Shown here: positions 53,104-62,865 of the stretch, piece by piece | How positions within the stretch are numbered: the stretch's first letter is position 1 | How the letters are laid out: every line of letters begins with the position of its first letter | Assembly: GCF_947654165.1 (NCBI RefSeq) | Contig: NZ_CANTKB010000011.1 | Coordinates: 1-64,000, forward strand | DNA length: 64,000 bases | Direction of reading: 5' to 3' | Source of the DNA: an uncultured Blautia sp. | Lineage (GTDB): Bacteria; Bacillota; Clostridia; Lachnospirales; Lachnospiraceae | The notes under the pieces: generated by a model | What the model saw: only the letters and a program-made list of their open reading frames with translations | What the model was told of the DNA's origin: nothing | Databases searched by the model: none | Position numbers and translations under genes: made by a program

Positions 53104-55173
53104 TTATTTTGCCAGCATGAGCATGATTTCATTGCTTCTTGAAACGAATTTCGTCATTTCTTCCGGTGTCAGCTGTCTGTGGCTGATAAGAGCCAGGTCA
53201 TAGAGCTGTTCGCAGAGTACCTTGGTGTTTTCTCCGTCTTTATTTTCCAGCACATACTGAACCAGTTTGTTGTTGGCATTTAATACCAGTGTCTCCTGTC
53301 CGCCGAACATGGATGGATCCATACCGTACATGTTATACATTTTCATCATTTCCTGCATACGACGGTTTTCCTCGGAAATGGTCATCATGGAAGAAACCTT
53401 TTCGTTTTTCAGGCTTTCCACTTTCACAGTCAGATTGTCCTTGTTGAGAGCTTTCTTAAACACTTCTGAAAGTGTCTTGGTCTCTTCTTCCAGGTTCTTG
53501 CCATCTTCTTTGACTGCTTCGTTCACATCTGCATCAATGCGGAGGAATTTTACTGTTTCTTTCATCTGTTCTACATGAGAGATAAAAGCAGAATCAATGT
53601 TATGTTTCAGAATCACGGCATCCTGTCCCTGTTCTTTGAACATATTGATATACTGGCTCTGCTGTACTTCATCTGTCACATAATATACAGGTGTTTTTTC
53701 CGGTTCTTTCTTTGCTTCCTCTTTTGCCTCTTCCAGAACCTCTTCTTTATTTTCCTCAGTTACCACTTCCTGGTCTTCCGGTGTTTCTTTTGCATTCTCT
53801 TTGATGCAGTCTTCTAAGGTCAGATATTTTCCGTCAATATTTTTGTATAAGATGTAATCCATCATTCTCTCAGAGAATTTCGCATCTTTGATGCAGCCGA
53901 ATTTAATAAACGGATTAATGTCATCCCAGTATTTTTCGTAATTTTCTCTGTCTGTCTTGCACATGCCGGAAAGCTTGTCTGCTACTTTCTTGCTGATGTA
54001 ATCAGAGATTTTCTTCACAAATCCGTCGTTCTGCAGAGCACTTCTGGATACGTTCAGAGGCAGATCCGGACAGTCAATAACACCTTTTAACAACATTAAG
54101 AATTCAGGAATCACTTCTTTAATGTTATCTGCGATAAATACCTGGTTGTTATATAATTTAATGGTTCCCTCAATGGATTCATATTCCATATTAATTTTCG
54201 GGAAGTACAAAATACCTTTTAAGTTAAATGGATAGTCCATATTCAGGTGAATCCAGAACAATGGCTCTTTGTAATCCATAAATACTTTGCGGTAGAATGC
54301 TTTGTATTCTTCTTCTGTACACTCATTTGGATGTTTCATCCAGAGAGGATTGGTATCACTTAAAGAAACCGGGCGTTTATGGATTTTTACTTTCTCTTTT
54401 GCAGGAGAAACTTCTACGATTTCTTTTTCTCCGTTTTCATTTTCCTTTTCTTCTGTCTTAGCTTCTTCGTGAATATGCTCTACTACCACATCGTCTTCTT
54501 TTAATTCAGATTCATCAATGGTCTCATATTCCTGAGGTGCATTTGCCTTGGATAAGAAGATTTCTACCGGCATGAAAGAACAGTATTTCTCAATGATCTC
54601 TCTTGCACGGTATTCATTGGCAAATTCTACGCTCTCTTCATTTAAGAACAGGGTGATTTCTGTACCTACTTCAGTTCTGTTTCCGTCACCGATTTCATAC
54701 TCTGTACCGCCATCACTGGACCAGTGAACCGGTGTTGCTCCTTCTTTGTAAGAAAGGGTATCAATCTGAACTTCATCTGCTACCATAAATGCAGAATAGA
54801 AGCCAAGACCGAAATGTCCGATGATCTGATCTTCATTTGTCTTATCTTTGTATTTTTCCAGGAACTGGGTTGCACCGGAAAATGCAATCTGTGTAATGTA
54901 TTCTTCTACTTCGTCTGCCGTCATACCAAGACCGGTATCAATGAATTTCAAAGTTTTTTCTTCCGGGTTCACAATCACCTGGATTTTATTTTTATGGTTT
55001 TCCGGGAAGGAATATTCTCCCATAACTTCCAGTTTTTTCAGCTTTGTAATAGCATCGCATCCGTTGGAAATTAATTCACGGAAAAAAATGTCATGATCGG
55101 AATACATCCATTTTTTAATAATTGGAAGAATATTGTCGCTGTTAATTGATAAAGTACCACGCTTGCTAGCCAT
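53104..55173 (-). CDS. htpG: molecular chaperone HtpG (Hsp90)
   Basis: 689 residues. GHKL ATPase domain: RELISNGCDAITKL near 33, FIDTGLGMTADEVEEY near 77, GHFGLGFYSAFMVAD near 118. Middle domain NVSRSALQNDG near 365; C-terminal dimer domain. Longer than the 624 residues of the Escherichia coli protein because of two Glu/Lys-rich insertions, about 225-255 and 470-500, like the charged linker of eukaryotic Hsp90. Controlled by CIRCE. Confidence 0.96.
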   Translation of the reverse strand: MASKRGTLSINSDNILPIIKKWMYSDHDIFFRELISNGCDAITKLKKLEVMGEYSFPENHKNKIQVIVNPEEKTLKFIDTGLGMTADEVEEYITQIAFSGATQFLEKYKDKTNEDQIIGHFGLGFYSAFMVADEVQIDTLSYKEGATPVHWSSDGGTEYEIGDGNRTEVGTEITLFLNEESVEFANEYRAREIIEKYCSFMPVEIFLSKANAPQEYETIDESELKEDDVVVEHIHEEAKTEEKENENGEKEIVEVSPAKEKVKIHKRPVSLSDTNPLWMKHPNECTEEEYKAFYRKVFMDYKEPLFWIHLNMDYPFNLKGILYFPKINMEYESIEGTIKLYNNQVFIADNIKEVIPEFLMLLKGVIDCPDLPLNVSRSALQNDGFVKKISDYISKKVADKLSGMCKTDRENYEKYWDDINPFIKFGCIKDAKFSERMMDYILYKNIDGKYLTLEDCIKENAKETPEDQEVVTEENKEEVLEEAKEEAKKEPEKTPVYYVTDEVQQSQYINMFKEQGQDAVILKHNIDSAFISHVEQMKETVKFLRIDADVNEAVKEDGKNLEEETKTLSEVFKKALNKDNLTVKVESLKNEKVSSMMTISEENRRMQEMMKMYNMYGMDPSMFGGQETLVLNANNKLVQYVLENKDGENTKVLCEQLYDLALISHRQLTPEEMTKFVSRSNEIMLMLAK

Positions 55174-55221
55174 GATAAATACATCTCCTTTTTATTTCTA
55201 AGTTTTTCTCGTCTGAAACTA

Positions 55222-55284
55222 ATATTAATACCCCAAACCAGAAAAGTCAAGACAAAATTAGCACTCATACAAGATGAGTGCTAA
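55222..55284 (-). promoter_or_regulatory. CIRCE operator and promoter of htpG
   Basis: TTAGCACTC-N9-GAGTGCTAA at 55258-55284 is the exact HrcA site. On the minus strand TTGACT (55245-55250), 17-base spacer and TAATAT (55222-55227) follow it. So htpG belongs to the HrcA heat-shock regulon here; HrcA itself is outside the window. Confidence 0.93.
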
Positions 55285-55321
55285 CAAACTTTTATAAACT
55301 TTCTAAAGATTTTATAAACTT

Positions 55322-55969
55322 CTATTTTTTTTCGATTTTCTGGGCAACAATATAAATATTTGGAGGATTTCTATGGAGATTTACAATTTCCAACACCAGA
55401 AATCCTTTCTTTTGAATTTTCCGCATAAGCCCCAGCGGTGTCTCAAAGGATACATAAGGCATGAGATGCAGTTTTGATTTCCAGAATTTTCTCACCGCAT
55501 CTTTGGATAAATTTCTGCCAAGACAGTCTGTTGCGGAAATAAACACGCCTCCCGGTTTCAGAATATCATAAATCTTTTCCAGAACTTTTTCCTGATTCTT
55601 CATGTACAGCAGTACATTATATGCAGTAACCACATCATAGCTCTCCGGCTCTGCCTGTAACTCCAGCAAATCTTTCTGCATAAATGTAATATTCTGCTTG
55701 CCTTCCTTCTGTGCTTTCTCTGCTGCCTGCAGCATCATTTCCTCTGAAATATCAATGGCTGTTACTTTTCTTACATAATCTGCCAGGGTAATGGTTGCAA
55801 TCCCGGTGCCACAGCCGATTTCCAGCATGGCATCCCCCTGATTCAGAAATGGAATGGAACGCTTTATGGTTTTCTGATAAGCATTCTCGTAAACAGATAA
55901 TACCTGCTGATCAAATACTTGTGAACGTTTGTCCCAGAACTGGGAACTTTTGTCTTGTTTTTTATCCAT
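55322..55969 (-). CDS. class I SAM-dependent methyltransferase
   Basis: 215 residues. Motif I MLEIGCGTGIATITLAD near 47-63, post-I TAIDISEEMML, motif II YDVVTAYNVLLYMKN and motif III LKPGGVFISATD near 140. Ubiquinone/menaquinone methyltransferase-like fold; substrate not readable. Six bases after the small acidic protein gene, so probably cotranscribed. Confidence 0.88.
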   Translation of the reverse strand: MDKKQDKSSQFWDKRSQVFDQQVLSVYENAYQKTIKRSIPFLNQGDAMLEIGCGTGIATITLADYVRKVTAIDISEEMMLQAAEKAQKEGKQNITFMQKDLLELQAEPESYDVVTAYNVLLYMKNQEKVLEKIYDILKPGGVFISATDCLGRNLSKDAVRKFWKSKLHLMPYVSFETPLGLMRKIQKKGFLVLEIVNLHRNPPNIYIVAQKIEKK

Positions 55970-55975
55970 ACTGCA

Positions 55976-56239
55976 TTATCCCTCCACTATGAGATACTGT
56001 CCTCCAGGCAGGGCAAATACTTCGCTGGCATCCTCCAACTCTTCCATAGACATTCCTTCTACATCCATACCATTTTCATCAAAGTAATCCCTGACCTCTT
56101 CCAGTGAGTCCACGACTACGGCCATACAGTCTTCCAGAAACGCCTCTGCTTCCTCTTCAGTCTCTGCCACAGGTTCTGCGAACAACTGACCTTGGTTCCT
56201 CAAAAAAGTCAAAATACACTCCTCACTATACTCATACAT
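55976..56239 (-). CDS. small acidic protein of unknown function
   Basis: 87 residues, about 28% Asp/Glu. Helical and acidic (EEEAEAFLEDCMAVVVDSLE), ending in a beta-like ALPGGQYLIVEG. AGGAAGAGCG before the ATG. I do not recognise a family. Lies between pgp/maf and the methyltransferase gene on the same strand. Confidence 0.6.
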   Translation of the reverse strand: MYEYSEECILTFLRNQGQLFAEPVAETEEEAEAFLEDCMAVVVDSLEEVRDYFDENGMDVEGMSMEELEDASEVFALPGGQYLIVEG

Positions 56240-56324
56240 ACGCTCTTCCTCCTTGTTTATTTTTACGGGGTTTCCCCTTCTCTCCTGTTTGTATGCTATG
56301 CTGCCTCTGCTCCTGTAATGCCTG

Positions 56325-56987
56325 TCATCTGGATTCCGATGCCAGTTCCAGGATTTCAGATGGCCGGTCTACAATTTTATCTGCGTGATGCTCTTCTAAT
56401 TCTGTCCTTGGGCGAAAGCCCCAGGTCACTCCGATGGTGTACATACCCGCTGCCTTTCCGGTATCCATATCTGTGTTGGTATCACCGCAATAGAGACACT
56501 CCTGTGGCATTGCTCCGAATTCCTTCGCAACCGCCCATGCCCCGATAGGGGATGGTTTTCTTGGAATTTCGCTGGTCTGTCCCTGAATCTTATGGAACAT
56601 GTCCGGACCGAAAATTCTATGTACTACTTCCACCGCCGCTTCATGTGGCTTATTAGAAAGCACGGCAATCTTGATTCCCTGTGCTTTTAAACCTTCCAAC
56701 AGCTCCAGAATCCCATCATACGGCTTCACATGGTAAAACGGATTCTCTCCGAACCACTTTCTGTACTGTGTCCGCACTTCTTCGTAATCCACTTTGTCAC
56801 CGCCCGGTACTGCTGCCAGCATTCTTTTTACCTGCATATCTGCACCGTCACCGGCATAAAAATTATAATCCTTCACCGGTATTTCCGGAAGCCCAAATGC
56901 CCGCAATGTCTGATTTCCAACATAGGCAATGGATTCTACCGTATCTGCAATGGTTCCATCTAAATCAAATATACAAACTTTATACAT
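56325..56987 (-). CDS. HAD-family phosphatase, phosphoglycolate phosphatase-like
   Basis: 220 residues. Nucleophile motif FDLDGTIADT with Asp8 and Asp10, cap domain after 18, motif II VLSNK near 113, motif III Lys in IPRKPSP and motif IV YCGDTNTDMDTGKAAG near 170. HAD-IA subfamily; removes phosphate from 2-phosphoglycolate or a related small phosphate. AGGAG eight bases before the ATG. Two bases after the maf stop: cotranscribed. Confidence 0.88.
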   Translation of the reverse strand: MYKVCIFDLDGTIADTVESIAYVGNQTLRAFGLPEIPVKDYNFYAGDGADMQVKRMLAAVPGGDKVDYEEVRTQYRKWFGENPFYHVKPYDGILELLEGLKAQGIKIAVLSNKPHEAAVEVVHRIFGPDMFHKIQGQTSEIPRKPSPIGAWAVAKEFGAMPQECLYCGDTNTDMDTGKAAGMYTIGVTWGFRPRTELEEHHADKIVDRPSEILELASESR

Positions 56988-56989
56988 GT

Positions 56990-57577
56990 TTACCACTCCT
57001 TTTGCTCCAGTCCCATTTCTTTCAGCTCCTGATACAGTCTCGCCACAGGAAGTCCCACGACGTTCTGATAATCCCCCTGGATTTCTTTTACAAAAATCAG
57101 GGCTTTTCCCTGAATGCCATAGGCACCGGCTTTATCCATAGGTTCTCCTGTTTCTATATAACTCTGGATTTCTGCTTTTGTCATGGGGTAAAAAGTTACC
57201 CGAGTTCTTTCGTGAAAAGTTCTGCTTTGCTCTTTCCCGTCTTTCCTCTCCATAAGTGTAACCCCTGTATAAACCTCATGACTGTTTCCCTGAAGAGACG
57301 AAAGCATCTGCTCTGCCTCTTGGCTGTCTTTTGGCTTTCCCAAAATTTTACCGAAAGCTGCCACCACCGTGTCTGCCCCGATCACCAGCACATCACCTTC
57401 TGTTCTTTCAAACACTTCCCGGCATTTCTGCTCTGATAATTCCTCCACTGCTCTTCCCGGTTCACTTGTGGTAATGTTCTCCTCTGCCTTACTTGGACAT
57501 ACGGAAAAAGGAATTCCTGCTGTCTCTAAAAGCTCCCGTCTTCTGGGAGATGCACTTGCAAGTATTATTTTTTTCAT
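56990..57577 (-). CDS. maf: Maf-family nucleoside triphosphate pyrophosphatase
   Basis: 195 residues. Starts MKKIILASASPRRRELLETA (S-x-SPRR), GADTVVAAFGKILGKP near 70, and VGLPVARLYQEL near the end. Family members hydrolyse dTTP/UTP or modified nucleotides and affect septum formation. First gene of the unit with the HAD phosphatase. Confidence 0.94.
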   Translation of the reverse strand: MKKIILASASPRRRELLETAGIPFSVCPSKAEENITTSEPGRAVEELSEQKCREVFERTEGDVLVIGADTVVAAFGKILGKPKDSQEAEQMLSSLQGNSHEVYTGVTLMERKDGKEQSRTFHERTRVTFYPMTKAEIQSYIETGEPMDKAGAYGIQGKALIFVKEIQGDYQNVVGLPVARLYQELKEMGLEQKEW

Positions 57578-57705
57578 GTCTGCTGCTCTCCTTTTCTGTA
57601 TTAAGTATATCCTTACTTCTTTTTCTATGCAACTATAAAATTGACCTTCTTATGGGTTCATGATAGACTGATAAAAGGAAATCACAAAAGATGAGGATAA
57701 AAGCT

Positions 57706-58515
57706 ATGAAATTATTATTTGTTGATCTGGACGGAACCTTACTAAATGACCGAAAATCCATCCCATCCCAAAATTTAGAAGCCATGCAGCGTGCTTCCCA
57801 AAAAGGGCATCTGACAATCATTAATACCGGACGTTCGTTTTCCTCCGCAGAACCTTACATGAAACAGCTCAGTGAAATTCAGCCTCACTGTTATGCAATC
57901 CTTTATAACGGTGGCATGATCTATGATTATACCCGGCAGGAATTTCTCTATAAAAAAACACTGCCTTTGCCTTATGTGAAATATATCTTTTCCCAGGCTG
58001 AAAAATTTCAGATTCACTGTCAGACCTACGAGGGCTCCTGTGTTCTGGCTGTAAGAGACTGTCCGGAGGTTCAGGAATATAAAGAGCACTCTCAGATGCC
58101 GGTTCGCATTGATCCTCTTCTTCTGGAGCATCTTACCGAAGAACCGGCTAAGGTTCTCACCTCCAATCTTGACAACCCCAGCCTCCACGAGGCTTATCGC
58201 CGTTCTATGGAGACCTGGGCAAAAGGAAAAATCTCTATGTTTTTCTCCAATGAGCATTATCTGGAGCATGTACCGGAGGGAATCTCCAAAGGAAATGCAA
58301 TTTTGAAACTTTGCAGTCTCTTACATGTGCCTGTGAGTCATACCTACGCTGTCGGAGATGCAGAAAATGACCTGACGATGCTTCAGACTGCCGGTACAGG
58401 AATCGCCATGGCAAATGGGACTGCCTTTCTAAAGGAACAGGCTGCTTATATTACCACACGAAATCATAATCAGGGCGGAATTGCCGAAATCATTGAAAAA
58501 TTCATAGAAAATTAA
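57706..58515 (+). CDS. Cof-type HAD-IIB phosphatase
   Basis: 269 residues. MKLLFVDLDGTLLND with Asp7/Asp9, NTGRSF near 38, Lys in EGISKGNAILKL near 196 and VGDAENDLTMLQTAGTGIAMANG near 215, the Cof signatures. Acts on sugar phosphates, pyridoxal phosphate or flavin nucleotides in known members. GAGG precedes the ATG at 57706; an ATG 15 bases earlier is possible. Confidence 0.92.
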   Translation: MKLLFVDLDGTLLNDRKSIPSQNLEAMQRASQKGHLTIINTGRSFSSAEPYMKQLSEIQPHCYAILYNGGMIYDYTRQEFLYKKTLPLPYVKYIFSQAEKFQIHCQTYEGSCVLAVRDCPEVQEYKEHSQMPVRIDPLLLEHLTEEPAKVLTSNLDNPSLHEAYRRSMETWAKGKISMFFSNEHYLEHVPEGISKGNAILKLCSLLHVPVSHTYAVGDAENDLTMLQTAGTGIAMANGTAFLKEQAAYITTRNHNQGGIAEIIEKFIEN

Positions 58516-58615
58516 TGAAAAACCTCTTCCATTATTCTCATAAAAAGGATTATAATGGAGAAAATAGATAAGGAAAATAAGAAGCAAATACTATTTTCAG
58601 AAAGGAATTATGATC

Positions 58616-59056
58616 ATGGGTAGTTTTAGCAAAAAACTTATGGGAATCAGTGCTCTTGGTGCTGCCGCAGGTGCTGCTGTTTATTACTTCAAAAAAAAGA
58701 AAGATGAAAATCCTGGTCTTCAGGAAGAATTTGCAGACTTTCAGGACAATCTGAAAGAAACCGCTGCTTCTGCTGTCTCAGTTGCTTCAAAACTAAAAGA
58801 AGTCATGGAACAATCCATGGAAGAAGCGGTGAACAAAGTCAAAGAACATACTGATGATTTTGTGGACGATGATATTTTTGAAGATGAAAATTTGACAGAA
58901 GCAGTCAGTGATGCAGTGGAAGAATCTGCAGAAGAAGTTCAGGATACGGCAGAAGACATCTTTGAAGAAGCTAAAGATACAGTTAAAGAAGTCGTAGAAG
59001 ATGCAAAAGATGCTGCTGATGACCTCTTTGAAAAAAACACTGATAAAGAAGATTAA
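58616..59056 (+). CDS. YtxH-like membrane-anchored acidic helical protein
   Basis: About 146 residues. A glycine/alanine-rich hydrophobic segment (GISALGAAAGAAVYYF, residues 8-23), a Lys stop signal (KKKK), then a very acidic, repetitive helical region of 11-residue type (VSDAVEESAEEVQDTAEDIF). Resembles YtxH or apolipophorin-like stress proteins. AAAGGA is nine bases before the ATG at 58616. Function unknown; cytoplasmic tail expected. Confidence 0.7.
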   Translation: MGSFSKKLMGISALGAAAGAAVYYFKKKKDENPGLQEEFADFQDNLKETAASAVSVASKLKEVMEQSMEEAVNKVKEHTDDFVDDDIFEDENLTEAVSDAVEESAEEVQDTAEDIFEEAKDTVKEVVEDAKDAADDLFEKNTDKED

Positions 59057-59074
59057 TATACAAAACATTACATC

Positions 59075-59111
59075 CTGCATACCGGACGGTTATCAATGAT
59101 CCGGTATGCAG
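59075..59111. repeat. perfect 12-bp hairpin between two small genes
   Basis: CTGCATACCGGA (59075-59086) and TCCGGTATGCAG (59100-59111) pair exactly around a 13-base loop. No T-run follows. It may protect the upstream mRNA end or limit read-through into 59141. Confidence 0.65.
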
Positions 59112-59140
59112 ACAAAATATGAAAAAGAATGGAGATAACT

Positions 59141-59659
59141 ATGGACAACCAATTATTCGAACAGGCAAAATCCGATGACATTTTATCGAAAGAACTGATT
59201 TCTTTCCTTCTGGAAACCATGGAATATAACAGTCTCAGCTTTGTAAATGATGCTATTGAGATTTTAAAGGTATTAAAGATCCGAATCGAGCGCGGAGATA
59301 AGATCACGGACGAAGTTTCCAAACAGATTTATGAAAAGAAAAACTTTGAGGCTTTTGTAAAAGAACATTTTTCAGACTATATTTATCGTCAGGTATTTTC
59401 CTCTTCCGGAAGAAGAGAAAAATCTTACTTCCGTCTGGAAGCCTGTGAGGGTGGATACGAACTGATTCTTTCTGACAAAGACAATAAGGTTTACCGCTGG
59501 ATTTCCAGTCTGAATGAAAAATTCTCTCTTGTATATATGATTGCAACCAATATTGTATACATAAAAAATATCAAAACAAAAACCTACTCTCCTCTGATCT
59601 CTGCCAATGGAAAATACTGCAGATATGATGAGAGCATCGGAAAAATCTTAGAAGTATAA
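59141..59659 (+). CDS. conserved-looking protein of unknown function
   Basis: 172 residues. N-terminal helical half (LISFLLETMEYNSLSFVNDA), C-terminal beta-rich half (KSYFRLEACEGGYELILSDK). No membrane segment or known motif. GGAG precedes the ATG at 59141. It follows the acidic protein gene and ends at a strong terminator. Not assigned. Confidence 0.65.
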   Translation: MDNQLFEQAKSDDILSKELISFLLETMEYNSLSFVNDAIEILKVLKIRIERGDKITDEVSKQIYEKKNFEAFVKEHFSDYIYRQVFSSSGRREKSYFRLEACEGGYELILSDKDNKVYRWISSLNEKFSLVYMIATNIVYIKNIKTKTYSPLISANGKYCRYDESIGKILEV

Positions 59660-59673
59660 GATTCCGGCTTATA

Positions 59674-59730
59674 AAAAAAAGATGGCTGTTTGTCCCCGTT
59701 TCAGGTACAAAGACAGCCATCTCTTTTTTT
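59674..59730. terminator. bidirectional terminator between convergent genes
   Basis: AAGATGGCTGT and ACAGCCATCT form the stem; A/T runs of seven on both sides serve the plus-strand gene at 59141 and the minus-strand GH3 gene. Confidence 0.85.
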
Positions 59731-59740
59731 GTCTTATCTT

Positions 59741-61990
59741 TTATTTGTACTCAAGTCCAAAATTCAATTCATAATAGTTTCCTGCTGCATCCCGGTAAGC
59801 ATAAGCCTTTCCATTTTCGTCTTTCATGCTTTCCGGCATGTACAAATCTTTATCATAACCCGGTACATCATTAGGGCTGATGCACACTCCGTTTTCATCT
59901 ACTGCCAAGACAGAATCATCCTTTGGCAATGTGACAGGAAGTTTTCCAACCGGAGCGAATTCTCCAAACAGAACATCGAGTGTTGCACTTGGATACGTAT
60001 CGAATCCTGCAAGAAGGGCATCTGCCTGGGATTCAATATTTCCAACTTCCCAGGCCAGGGTAAAGTTAATATTTGCAATGACTTTTCCGCCTCTTGCATG
60101 CACTGTACGGGCAATCTCACGGATTCTGTGAAGTCCGGATAAGGTGGTCTCTGTGTGGGTTTCTTTTTCCGGTTTTCCTTCTGCATCTACGTTGCACACT
60201 TCTTTGTTTTCGCAGATATCCAGTTCCAGATAACCAGGCGTAGCATTAAAATATTCACCACTTGACGGTGATACCATCAAGATTGCAAAATCTGCTTCCT
60301 CAGGATTCTCTGTAAGGGTAACATTCTGCAGCATCTCCCTCAATGCTTCTGTTGCTTTCTCTGCCTGTTTTGGATCTTTCTTAAAAGCTTCCGCATACAC
60401 TTTTTTTCCTGTGTATTTTTCTTTCGTCAATGGCAGTGTCCCATCATTTTTCAAAAGTACGACACTCTGGCGATGTACTCTTGCTGCTTCTTCCCAGTCA
60501 GCCTGTTCTGCTGAAACTGCTTTTGCTTCCCCAGCATCACGATATGGATTCTCAAACATACCAAGGGCAAACAGCTCTGTCAGTGTTCTGGTAACAGCCC
60601 TGTCTAATGCCTCGTCTGTAAGTACCAACTGTTCTTTTGTGAATCCTTCCGGAACCGGATGAACATCATAATAATCATTCTTTCCTCTGTTGTATGCTTC
60701 CATTCCTGCTTCCTGATCAAACAGACCACTGATCACATCAACCCCTGCATGATTCACCGCAAAGCCAATTCGCTCTGCTGTATCCAGCATTTCCACACCC
60801 CAGCACATGTTATGGACGATTCCGGTATCTGAGTTAATATAGCCTTCAAATCCCATCTGATCCCGGAGCATTTCCTGGATAAACGGACGGTTGTAAGCAA
60901 AGCCAAATGGCTCAAATTTCATTGAATTTCCAAGGCAGTCCTGCTGTGCTGCACTCTTTTGGGCGGCCGGCTTGGAATAGTATGGCATAATAGAAGAAGT
61001 GTGATTCTTCACTGCAACTTTAAACGCAGGAATATGATATTTCTGCAGGGAACCTTCCGTAGCATATACATTCCACTGTCCTGCTGCATAATGGGGATCG
61101 AATCCGTTTTCTCTGGCTCCTCCGCCAGGAAAATGCTTTGTGGTCACCGCTACACCATCTGTGGTAACACCATCTTTACTTCCCTGAATTCCAGGGATCA
61201 GATGCTCCATGATCTCACAGACCAGCTCCGGATCTTCTCCAAAAGTACCATAGGAACGCTGCCATCTGGGATCTGTCATAATGTCTGCCATGTACATATA
61301 ACCTTTTCTCAGACCGCAGGCATTCCATTCTTTTTTGACGCAGGATGCGAAGCGATCTACTAAATCTGTTCCGGTTCCCTTGGCAGCCGCTGCGATTCCC
61401 AGGGTCCCTGGCCATGCAGCAAACACCCCAGCCGCATCATTCATTCCGAAGACAACTTCACCATTTTCATTGCGTGAATTTGATGCCACACTCACAGGTA
61501 TGAAATGCTCACATTCCTCTGCCACTGCATGGAGCTGGTTCATCCAGTCTGTAATATCTTCTGCCGTTGCATTCGCTCTGAGAATCAGATGCCTGGAAAA
61601 CCATTCTTTCAGCAGTACAGATGTTCCCGGAAGGTGCTGCTCTCCAAAGATGGTCTTTCCTGTAAATTCGCCTTCATCCAGCGTTCCGCTTTCGTCCAAT
61701 ACCACGCCTTCTGTTTCCATGCTGGAACCGGGAACCGGATATTTTCCCATTCTCCAGTCAGAAATAAAAAGCTGTGCGATTTTTTCTTTTGTGGTCAATG
61801 CCTTTGCATAAGCCTGTGCTCGTTCTTTTGCAGGAAGTCTCCAGTCGTCAAAGGCTTTAAATTCTCCGCTCCCATCTATATCCTTGAAGTAAAGCCCGTC
61901 TTTTTCGATGATCTTTCTGCTTACGGTACCGAGCACCGGTCCGTTTGGATTTTCGTAATACTTGACATGTTCAGATGCTTTTTTTGCCAT
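59741..61990 (-). CDS. glycoside hydrolase family 3 beta-glycosidase
   Basis: 749 residues, no signal peptide, so cytoplasmic. The (beta/alpha)8 domain has TKHFPGGGARENGFDPH near 290 and the nucleophile Asp in GYINSDTGIVHN near 385. The second domain begins near 505 (SVVLLKNDGTLPLTK). The C-terminal FnIII-like domain is short. Probably hydrolyses beta-linked glucose or xylose oligomers taken up by the cell. AGGAGG before the ATG; transcribed alone. Confidence 0.92.
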   Translation of the reverse strand: MAKKASEHVKYYENPNGPVLGTVSRKIIEKDGLYFKDIDGSGEFKAFDDWRLPAKERAQAYAKALTTKEKIAQLFISDWRMGKYPVPGSSMETEGVVLDESGTLDEGEFTGKTIFGEQHLPGTSVLLKEWFSRHLILRANATAEDITDWMNQLHAVAEECEHFIPVSVASNSRNENGEVVFGMNDAAGVFAAWPGTLGIAAAAKGTGTDLVDRFASCVKKEWNACGLRKGYMYMADIMTDPRWQRSYGTFGEDPELVCEIMEHLIPGIQGSKDGVTTDGVAVTTKHFPGGGARENGFDPHYAAGQWNVYATEGSLQKYHIPAFKVAVKNHTSSIMPYYSKPAAQKSAAQQDCLGNSMKFEPFGFAYNRPFIQEMLRDQMGFEGYINSDTGIVHNMCWGVEMLDTAERIGFAVNHAGVDVISGLFDQEAGMEAYNRGKNDYYDVHPVPEGFTKEQLVLTDEALDRAVTRTLTELFALGMFENPYRDAGEAKAVSAEQADWEEAARVHRQSVVLLKNDGTLPLTKEKYTGKKVYAEAFKKDPKQAEKATEALREMLQNVTLTENPEEADFAILMVSPSSGEYFNATPGYLELDICENKEVCNVDAEGKPEKETHTETTLSGLHRIREIARTVHARGGKVIANINFTLAWEVGNIESQADALLAGFDTYPSATLDVLFGEFAPVGKLPVTLPKDDSVLAVDENGVCISPNDVPGYDKDLYMPESMKDENGKAYAYRDAAGNYYELNFGLEYK

Positions 61991-62101
61991 AAAAAATACC
62001 TCCTATACTTGCAGTTTTCGCATTTTCGATAGCTTTATTATACCGAAAAGCAGCACAAAAAAATAGGAAGTATTTTTATAAATTTTTGTAGTATTTTCAG
62101 T

Positions 62102-62848
62102 TTACGACACTTCTCCGATCTTCTCTAAAATCTGTCGTTTATACTCCAGAAACTCTTCGGTAAGATTAAAATCTTCCCGCCTTGGCTTTGGCTCTTTGAT
62201 GCGGATTTCTTCTGTGATTCGTCCCGGACGACCTGTGAGCAGATAAATCCGGTCAGACAAAAGGATTGCCTCATCAATATCATGGGTAATAAAAATGGTG
62301 GAAAGATGAATCTGTTCCATAACTTTTAGATACCACTTATGCATCGCTGTTTTTGTCAGCGTATCCAGTGCAGAAAAAGGTTCATCCAGCAGTGCGATCT
62401 TATCGGAAAACATATAAGTTCGAAGAAGTGCGGCTCTTTGCCGCATCCCCCCGGAAAGCTGGCTCGGATACTTTTTCTGTGTCCCTTCCAGTCCAAATTC
62501 CGGGAAATAAGCCTGTACTTTTTTTCTGGCTTCTTTTTTCTTTTCTCCTTTAATGATCAAAGGCAGTGCTACATTGTCTTCTATAGTCCGGTAAGGAAGA
62601 AGCAGGTCTTTCTGCAGCATGTAGCTTACATTTCCAGGTTGACCGGTGATATCTTTTCCGTCCAGAAGTACCTGTCCGGATTCCGGAACCAACAGCCCTG
62701 AAATCACATTAAACAAAGTCGTTTTTCCGCCTCCGCTGATTCCCAGAAGTCCTACCAGTTCCTGATCATGGAGCTCGATAGAAACATCTTCCAGAATTTT
62801 ATTTCCTTCAAAAGACTTGGTAACATGTGAAACTTTTAATTGTGACAT
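62102..62848 (-). CDS. ABC importer ATPase (SsuB/ThiZ type)
   Basis: 248 residues. Walker A GISGGGKTT near 36, signature LSGGMRQRAALLRTY near 130, Walker B ALLDEPFSALDTLTK near 152, His of the switch in FITHDIDEAILLSD. Sequence type of the nitrate/sulfonate/taurine/thiamine-precursor group. Works with the binding protein and permease encoded upstream. Confidence 0.9.
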   Translation of the reverse strand: MSQLKVSHVTKSFEGNKILEDVSIELHDQELVGLLGISGGGKTTLFNVISGLLVPESGQVLLDGKDITGQPGNVSYMLQKDLLLPYRTIEDNVALPLIIKGEKKKEARKKVQAYFPEFGLEGTQKKYPSQLSGGMRQRAALLRTYMFSDKIALLDEPFSALDTLTKTAMHKWYLKVMEQIHLSTIFITHDIDEAILLSDRIYLLTGRPGRITEEIRIKEPKPRREDFNLTEEFLEYKRQILEKIGEVS

Positions 62849-62865
62849 GATAACTCCGGCCTTTC

